Shown here in pieces: positions 59,236 to 64,000 of a stretch of 64,000 nt of DNA. Position numbers and translations under genes: made by a program. This stretch comes from Prevotellaceae bacterium UBA2852. GTDB taxonomy: Bacteria; Bacteroidota; Bacteroidia; Bacteroidales; Bacteroidaceae. The first letter of the stretch is position 1; the number at the start of each line of letters is the position of its first letter. The notes under the pieces were generated by a model. It made no database searches, was not told the origin of the DNA, and worked only from the letters and a program-made list of their open reading frames with translations. The stretch covers positions 39,765 to 103,764 of the forward strand of contig DEFM01000015.1 in assembly GCA_002350855.1 (NCBI GenBank). Direction: 5' to 3'.

Positions 59236-61743
59236 TTATTTGCCACGGACTTTGGCTCCAAGGGTCTTGCAGATATTGTCTTCAATCTTCTGCATGATTG
59301 CGTCAATCTGCTTGTCGTTAAGGGTCTTTTCCTCGTCTTGGAGAACGAAGTTGATGGCGTAGCTGATTTTGCCGGCTTCGATGTTCTTGCCTTCATAGAC
59401 GTCGAACAGACTTACTTCCTTGAGGAGCTTCTTCTCAGTCTTGTATGCGATTGCCTCAATCTCGGCAAATTCGATGTTCTTGTCGATAAGCAATGCCAGG
59501 TCTCGGCTGACAGCGGGGAATTTCGACAATTCCTTGTAGCTTGGCTTAGAGTTCTGAACTAATTTCAGAAGTGCTTTCCAGCGTATGTCTGCAAAGAATA
59601 CAGGTGAGTCAATCTTCAGCTTGCTAGTTTGCTTCTTGCTTACTATACCGTATTGGGCAATAATCTTTCCTCCACGATTAGCTATAATCTGTGAGTTGGA
59701 GAAGATATCGTCCTTGGCAGTGCTGAACACCAAAGCGTTCATTGTTACGCCTAAGCGACGGAATATATTAAATATGTATGACTTCAACTCGTAGATGGTT
59801 GATTCTTCGTCTGGGTGTGCCCAGTTGCCATTGACACGCTTACCGGTGAGCCACAGAGCGAGGTGGTAGTCCTCGTCGTATGGTGCAAGGAGCTGACGTG
59901 ATGTCTCGCCCGATGGAACGATGCCTGAGTTGTCCTGCTTCTTCTCGCCGTTGAAGTAATAGCAGTTTCCGAACTCGAAGAATTTCAGGTCTGAAGCCTT
60001 GCGGTTCACGTTGCGAGCTATATTCTCCAAACCTCCGAAGAGCAGAGTCTGACGAAGTACGCTGAGATCCTGGCTCAGAGGATTGATGAGTCTTACCAGG
60101 TTTTCTGCCTTGCACACCGATTCCATGTTCTCGTAGTATGAAACCTTGGTGAGGGAGTTGTTGAGCACTTCGTTAAAACCGCAGCCCACGAGCTGTTCGC
60201 CGATGAGGTTCTGCAGTTTGTTGCTCTTGTCAAGTTCTCCCTTCACGGTGAGAGAGGACTTCAGCTGTGACGGAATCTCAACGTTGTCGTAGCCGTAGAT
60301 GCGGAGAATTTCCTCAACCACGTCGCAAGGGTGGGTGACATCCACTCTGTATGCAGGCACGCTAAGAGTCATGCCGTCCTTGTCCTGCGCCTTGATTTCC
60401 ATTCCGAGATTGACGCAGATTTCCTGCATCTTCTCCACTGGGATTTCCTTGCCGATAAGGTTCCAGCAGTACTGGTACTTGAAATCTATGACGGCTGCCT
60501 GTGGCAGGTTGTCGTTGCGGATATCCTTGATTTCCATGGCTATTTCTGCTCCAGCAAGTTCCTTGGCGAGCAGGGCTGCCTGCTTCAGGGCGTAGATTTG
60601 TCCTTCAGGGTCGATGCCGCGCTCGAATCGGAACGATGCGTCGGTCTGCAATCCGTGACGACGGGCAGACTTGCGGATCCATGTAGGGTTGAAATATGCG
60701 GATTCAAGCAGCACGTCGGTCGTGGTGTCGTATGTGCCCGAACCCTTGCCGCCGAGCACACCGGCTATACACATAGCTTCCTTGGTGTTGCAGATGGCGA
60801 GGTCTTTGTCGCTGAGTTCGTGCTCAGCACCGTCGAGCGTCATGAACTTGGTTCCCTGAGGCATAGTCTTTACGACAACCTTCTTGCCTTCGATCATAGC
60901 TACGTCGAAGCAATGCAGAGGCTGTCCGTATGCCATCATGATGTAGTTCGTGATATCTACTATATTATTAATAGGACGCAAGCCGATGGTGGTCAGTTTG
61001 TCTTTCAGCCATTTCGGTGATTCCTTCACGTCGCATCCCTTGAGTGTAACGGCGCAATAGCGTGGACAGGCTTCGGCATTCTCCACCTCCACGTCGATGT
61101 CCAGCGCATTGCTTTCCACAACGAAGGCGTCGGTAGACGGGCGATGGAGACTGGTTTCGTAGCCGTTCTGCTTGAGGTAAGCGTAGAAGTCACGAGCCAC
61201 GCCCCAGTGTGAGCAAGCGTCAGAGTGGTTAGGAGTGATGTCCACTTCGATAATCCAGTCGCTTTCCAGTCCGAAGTATTTTGCAGCAGGCATACCGACT
61301 GCGGTGTCTGCAGGAAGTACTATGATTCCGTCGTGGCTTGTTCCTACACCGATTTCGTCCTCTGCGCATATCATTCCGTTGGATTCAACTCCGCGAAGCT
61401 TGCTCTTCTTGATGACGAATTCCTTGTCGCCGTCGTAGAGCTTTGTTCCCAAGGTGGCAACGATGACTTTCTGACCCGCAGCCACATTAGGTGCGCCGCA
61501 GACAATCTGCTCCGGTGCCTCACCGCCCAGGTTGACTGAGCAAACATGCATGTGATCGCTGTTGGGGTGGGGCACACATGTGAGTACTTCACCTACAACC
61601 AATCCTTCCAGTCCTCCCTTGATGGATTGCACCTCTTCTACAGCTTCAACCTCAAGGCCGATGCTTGTGAGAGCCGCACCCACCTGCTGTGGAGTCATGT
61701 CAAAGTCGACATATTCTTTGAGCCACTTGTAACTTATGTTCAT
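59236..61743 (-). CDS. pheT: Phenylalanine-tRNA ligase beta subunit
   Basis: 835 residues with all domains in order: N-terminal MNISYKWLKEYV, the EMAP-like tRNA-binding domain (VVGEVLTCVPHPNSDHMHVCSV), B3/B4 editing domain (PRYCAVTLKGC), B5 (EIPVEKMQEICVNLGMEI), the catalytic-like core, and the C-terminal FDX-ACB domain (KFPAVSRDLALLIDKNIEFAEIE). pheS is not in the window, which is common in Bacteroidota. The promoter motif at 61802-61809 is about 58 bp before the ATG. Confidence 0.97.
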   Translation of the reverse strand: MNISYKWLKEYVDFDMTPQQVGAALTSIGLEVEAVEEVQSIKGGLEGLVVGEVLTCVPHPNSDHMHVCSVNLGGEAPEQIVCGAPNVAAGQKVIVATLGTKLYDGDKEFVIKKSKLRGVESNGMICAEDEIGVGTSHDGIIVLPADTAVGMPAAKYFGLESDWIIEVDITPNHSDACSHWGVARDFYAYLKQNGYETSLHRPSTDAFVVESNALDIDVEVENAEACPRYCAVTLKGCDVKESPKWLKDKLTTIGLRPINNIVDITNYIMMAYGQPLHCFDVAMIEGKKVVVKTMPQGTKFMTLDGAEHELSDKDLAICNTKEAMCIAGVLGGKGSGTYDTTTDVLLESAYFNPTWIRKSARRHGLQTDASFRFERGIDPEGQIYALKQAALLAKELAGAEIAMEIKDIRNDNLPQAAVIDFKYQYCWNLIGKEIPVEKMQEICVNLGMEIKAQDKDGMTLSVPAYRVDVTHPCDVVEEILRIYGYDNVEIPSQLKSSLTVKGELDKSNKLQNLIGEQLVGCGFNEVLNNSLTKVSYYENMESVCKAENLVRLINPLSQDLSVLRQTLLFGGLENIARNVNRKASDLKFFEFGNCYYFNGEKKQDNSGIVPSGETSRQLLAPYDEDYHLALWLTGKRVNGNWAHPDEESTIYELKSYIFNIFRRLGVTMNALVFSTAKDDIFSNSQIIANRGGKIIAQYGIVSKKQTSKLKIDSPVFFADIRWKALLKLVQNSKPSYKELSKFPAVSRDLALLIDKNIEFAEIEAIAYKTEKKLLKEVSLFDVYEGKNIEAGKISYAINFVLQDEEKTLNDKQIDAIMQKIEDNICKTLGAKVRGK

Positions 61744-61801
61744 TTTTGTGTTTTATGATTAAAAAGATGATTTGATTCGTTTGTTCGTCTCAAAAGACTT
61801 G

Positions 61802-61809
61802 CAAAGTTA
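61802..61809 (-). promoter_or_regulatory. -7 element of the pheT-yebC unit
   Basis: Minus-strand TAACTTTG; no TTTG at -33 spacing. Confidence 0.55.
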
Positions 61810-61903
61810 CATAAAAAAAATGATATAATGTGCGTAAAGAGCAAAATTCCTGTTTTTTATAAAAAAAACACCAAAGCATTACTCTCCATTCCCGCATTTT
61901 TTA

Positions 61904-61911
61904 TAAATTTG
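61904..61911 (+). promoter_or_regulatory. -7 element of udk
   Basis: TAAATTTG, 118 bp before the udk ATG. The predicted leader contains REP-like copy 10. Confidence 0.5.
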
Positions 61912-61940
61912 CCAAAAATCATAAACTTTAATTCTCACTC

Positions 61941-62021
61941 TACTCCTCCCCATTACGGGGGCACCGCGCGTTCGAGTTCAAACGGTTGGTGACCAAAGGG
62001 AAGGTGGAACAAAGGAGGGGT
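61941..62021. repeat. GC-rich REP-like repeat, copy 10, in the udk leader
   Basis: Shares its inner block with copy 3 (CGCGCGTTCG, GTTCAAACGG, TTGGTG, AAGGTGG). The right end AAAGGAGGGGTC falls 10-14 nt before the udk start codon and could serve as a Shine-Dalgarno sequence. Confidence 0.75.
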
Positions 62022-62029
62022 CTTCTATT

Positions 62030-62641
62030 ATGACAATAATCGGTATTGGCGGTGGAACTGGTTCTGGCAAAACCACAGTAGTCCGCAAAATCATTGAAAG
62101 TCTTCCCGACAACAGCGTTGCAGTCATTCCTCAGGACTCATACTACAACGACCAGTCGGATCTGCCACTCGAAGTACGCAAGCGCACCAATTTCGACCAT
62201 CCCGACGCATTCGAATGGTCGCTCCTGGCTCATCAGATAGAAGAGCTGCGACAGGGTAGGGCGATAGAGCAGCCTACTTATTCGTATATCACCTGCACGC
62301 GTCTGTCCGAGACCATCAAGGTCGAACCCAAGGAAGTGATAATCGTTGAAGGCATCATGGCTCTTTACGACAAGAATCTTCGCGACCTCATGGACTTGAA
62401 GATATTCGTTGACGCAGGTCCTGACGAGCGCCTCCTTCGTGTCCTCTGCCGCGACATAGCCGAGCGCGGACACACCCTCGACATGCTTATCGACAAATAC
62501 CGCAACGTGCTCAAACCCATGCACGATGAATTCATCGAACCGACCAAGCAGTTCGCCGATATCATCATTCCCAATGGCGGTCACAACCAGAAAGCCATCG
62601 ACATGATGCAGATGTACATCAAAGCCCTCGTTGGAATCTAA
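62030..62641 (+). CDS. udk: Uridine kinase
   Basis: Phosphorylates uridine and cytidine in pyrimidine salvage. The P-loop is IGGGTGSGKTTVVRKI; DSYYND, TNFDHPDAFEW, QPTYSYITCTRL, VIIVEGIMALYDKNL and RLLRVLCRDIAERGHTLD follow. 203 residues is normal. Confidence 0.96.
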   Translation: MTIIGIGGGTGSGKTTVVRKIIESLPDNSVAVIPQDSYYNDQSDLPLEVRKRTNFDHPDAFEWSLLAHQIEELRQGRAIEQPTYSYITCTRLSETIKVEPKEVIIVEGIMALYDKNLRDLMDLKIFVDAGPDERLLRVLCRDIAERGHTLDMLIDKYRNVLKPMHDEFIEPTKQFADIIIPNGGHNQKAIDMMQMYIKALVGI

Positions 62642-62767
62642 CCACTCTTCATTTCTTGTGTGTGCGGACACAATGTGAAAAAGTCTTAATTTTTGGCTGA
62701 ATTTTGCAGTGTTTTGTTAAAATAGTATAAATTCTTACTGTTAAAATTTACAAAATAGCGACTTGTT

Positions 62768-62799
62768 TTTGTTGGTAAACTTGAAAACTCTTACCTTTG
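62768..62799 (+). promoter_or_regulatory. Consensus promoter of the winged-helix gene
   Basis: TTTG (62768-62771), 20 bp, TACCTTTG (62792-62799): full match. Start near 62803, leader of about 60 nt. Confidence 0.88.
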
Positions 62800-62863
62800 C
62801 AATAGTTTTTTAGGAACCTCTGATTTTCGGAGGAAATGTTTAACAAAATAAAAATTTCAAATT

Positions 62864-63076
62864 ATGTTGCAGGAAAAAGCAGGTAACATTGCAGGTCTTA
62901 TTTGGAATGCAATTGCAGATGCTAACGCAAGTTTGACATTCAAGCAGATCAAGAAGGCTACAAAATTGGCAGAAAAGGATTTTAACCTCGGTATTGGTTG
63001 GTTGCTCCGTGAGGACAAGCTCTCAGTAGCAGAAACTGGTGACGAGAAGGATCCATACGCATACTCTCTCAAGTAA
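62864..63076 (+). CDS. Winged-helix protein, DUF2582 type
   Basis: 70 residues: NIAGLIWNAIADANASLTFKQIKKATKLAEKDFNLGIGWLLREDKL then a short strand and YAYSLK. This matches the small winged-helix DUF2582 family common in Bacteroidales. DNA binding is likely; targets are unknown. It is a monocistronic, strong-promoter, strong-terminator gene, which suggests high expression. Confidence 0.88.
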   Translation: MLQEKAGNIAGLIWNAIADANASLTFKQIKKATKLAEKDFNLGIGWLLREDKLSVAETGDEKDPYAYSLK

Positions 63077-63103
63077 TTCATACTTAGAGAAATCTAAACT
63101 TTA

Positions 63104-63140
63104 CAAAGGCGTTGCTAATCATAGCAGCGCTTTTGTTGTT
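63104..63140 (+). terminator. Terminator of the winged-helix gene
   Basis: A 14-bp stem (63104-63117 with 63122-63135, two G-U pairs), loop ATCA, then a T-rich run TTGTTGTTT. Confidence 0.85.
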
Positions 63141-63240
63141 TATGTATCTTGTCAGACTCTTTACTCTTCATTAAAGAACTCTTCATTCCGAATGGTTAAA
63201 AACTACTACCTTCACCACCAGCTCAATCAAACGATCTTTT

Positions 63241-63562
63241 TTCAAGGCTAATCAAGGATTTTAAGGATTTCAGGGATTTTTTTGGTGAGATTTTAAGGAT
63301 TTCAAGGCTAATCAAGGATTTTAAGGATTTCAGGGATTTTTTTGTGAGATTTTAAGGATTTCAGGGGCTTTTTTTGTGAGATTTCAAGGATTTCAAGGCT
63401 AATCAAGGATTTTAAGGATTTCAGGGGCTTTTTTGTGAGATTTTAAGGATTTCAAGGCTAATCAAGGATTTTAAGGATTTCAGGGATTTTTTTGTGAGAT
63501 TTTAAGGATTTCAAGGCTAATCAAGGATTTTAAGGATTTCAGGGATTTTTTTGTGAGATTTT
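63241..63562. repeat. 59-bp tandem repeat array, about 5.5 copies
   Basis: The unit holds AAGGCTAATCAAGG, TTTTAAGGATTTCAGGG, a T-run and GTGAGATTTT. The marker CTAATCAAGG starts at about 63248, 63308, 63399, 63458 and 63517 (steps 60, 91, 59, 59; the third interval contains an extra half unit). Unit variants differ in T-run length and GGGATT versus GGGGCTT. It ends in TTTTTTCGCCGTTGGCGAG, a small hairpin like that at 4257-4270. There are no spacers, so it is not a CRISPR. Confidence 0.9.
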
Positions 63563-63734
63563 TTCGCCGTTGGCGAGAGATAATTGTGTTATTCGTAAGT
63601 AAGGAATTTCCGGTGAAGTCTCGATTATTTTCCAGTTTGTCGAAAAAATCTTTTTTCTGCAGCAAAAATTCTTTTTCGCTTTGCTGAAAAATTATTTTGA
63701 CTTCGGCGCGCCCGCTTCCTAACTTTTGATGCTG

Positions 63735-63766
63735 CAAAGTTACAAATAATTTAACTTAATTCCAAA
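63735..63766 (-). promoter_or_regulatory. Consensus promoter with no recognisable gene downstream
   Basis: Minus strand: TTTG (63766-63763), 20 bp, TAACTTTG (63742-63735). Transcription would run left through 63730-63563 and into the tandem array. The only frame there (63737-63480) starts within the promoter and consists partly of repeat-encoded residues. Confidence 0.75.
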
Positions 63767-63821
63767 TAAAATGTTAATTATTTTCACAAATTTCAAAAAA
63801 AAATTTCGGGATTATTTGCGT

Positions 63822-63997
63822 AGTATACAGTTATACAGTATACAGTTTTCTCAGCGAGGGGTAAAAAAGGAGAGACAAAATTTTTATTATATATATAATA
63901 TATATATTATATATATAATAAATTTTATTTACTTACAATTTGTTACTTCCGATGAATGTGGCTCCTAAAAAAACTGTATACTGTATAACTGTATACT
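63822..63997. repeat. 28-bp perfect inverted repeat enclosing 120 bp
   Basis: The left arm 63822-63849 is made of three tandem TATACAG(T) units and is the exact reverse complement of 63970-63997. The enclosed part contains the AT palindrome at 63883-63924. The window ends 3 bp past the right arm. Confidence 0.85.
63883..63924. repeat. 42-bp perfect AT-only palindrome
   Basis: Composed entirely of A and T in TTATTATATATA-type blocks. It is symmetric about 63903/63904 and lies 6 bp off the centre of the surrounding 28-bp inverted repeat. Confidence 0.85.
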
Positions 63998-64000
63998 TGT

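Noticed and set aside
63241..63562. Possible CRISPR array
   Set aside because: The repeats are directly tandem and the intervals are themselves repeated; there are no unique spacers and no cas genes.
63480..63737. 85-codon minus-strand open frame under the orphan promoter
   Set aside because: Its TTG start lies inside the -7 box, and its C terminus (LKSLKSLISLEILK) is just translated tandem repeat.
63771..63968. 65-codon open frame at the window end
   Set aside because: It runs through the left inverted-repeat arm and the AT palindrome; Ile/Tyr repeats reflect the TATA tract.
1..64000. tRNA, rRNA or riboswitch genes
   Set aside because: The gaps between genes were read for tRNA-like T-arm sequences, long conserved leaders and rRNA blocks; none was seen, though a covariance-model search was not possible.

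Overview
The window is a 64-kb chromosomal segment of a Bacteroidales bacterium, most likely a Prevotella-type genus. Evidence for this: promoters of the Bacteroidota form (TTTG, 19-20 bp, TAnnTTTG) recur throughout; there are Bacteroidota-typical families (DUF4290, DUF4270, DUF4923, DUF4922, PD40 lipoproteins); and a type IX secretion pair (porU-porV) is present, which is typical of Prevotella and Porphyromonas but not of gut Bacteroides. No rRNA, tRNA or CRISPR array was seen.

Layout. 0-5.9 kb: 3' end of an RNase E/G gene, a phosphohexomutase, a secreted C69 dipeptidase, nadC and an HU-like protein. 6.1-11.3 kb: an accessory island. It holds a truncated REP-associated (RAYT/IS200-like) transposase, a coiled-coil protein of unknown family, a small unknown protein, a BT4734-like (PrimPol-like) protein and a DUF3987 helicase-like ATPase. 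A perfect 19-bp inverted repeat flanks it. 11.5-16.3 kb: a beta-barrel protein, a DUF2461 protein, a COG2509 oxidoreductase with an apparently leaderless mRNA, a MORN-repeat protein and menA. 16.3-36.1 kb (minus strand): a long run of envelope genes. From upstream to downstream these are a membrane protein, a PD40 lipoprotein with a CxxCH motif, an S9 peptidase, MATE, a cytidylate-kinase-like protein, tsaB, DUF4290, murA, rimM, dxr, rseP, an FAH hydrolase, porU, porV and ispF. 36.3-40.0 kb: a tight glycosyltransferase / DUF4922 / SpoIID cassette. 40.1-51.4 kb (minus strand): lon, tgt, an LptF/G permease, a DEAD-box helicase, coaX, an outer-membrane protein and lptC, then a PpiD-like foldase with its own promoter. 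51.6-58.3 kb: a HAD phosphatase and a rhodanese on overlapping divergent promoters, DUF4923, MBL-HAD-panB, and a short GT5-like protein with a DUF4270 lipoprotein. 58.4-64 kb: yebC, pheT, udk, a winged-helix protein, then about 0.9 kb without a gene, filled with repeats.

Function. Most of the window is core metabolism and envelope assembly: isoprenoid (dxr, ispF), peptidoglycan (murA), LPS export (lptC, LptF/G), outer-membrane folding (PpiD-like), T9SS maturation (porU/V), intramembrane proteolysis (rseP) and cofactors (nadC, panB, coaX, menA).

The most unusual material is non-coding. At least ten copies of a GC-rich REP-like palindrome lie between genes or in leaders, and several other short repeat families are dispersed through the gaps. 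There is also a 59-bp tandem array, an orphan promoter, and a 28-bp inverted repeat around a 42-bp AT palindrome. In the proteins, the points to note are MurA with Asp in place of the catalytic Cys, Tgt without its three zinc cysteines, and a 107-nt overlap between the helicase and coaX genes. All family names come from reading motifs by eye; no database search was run.
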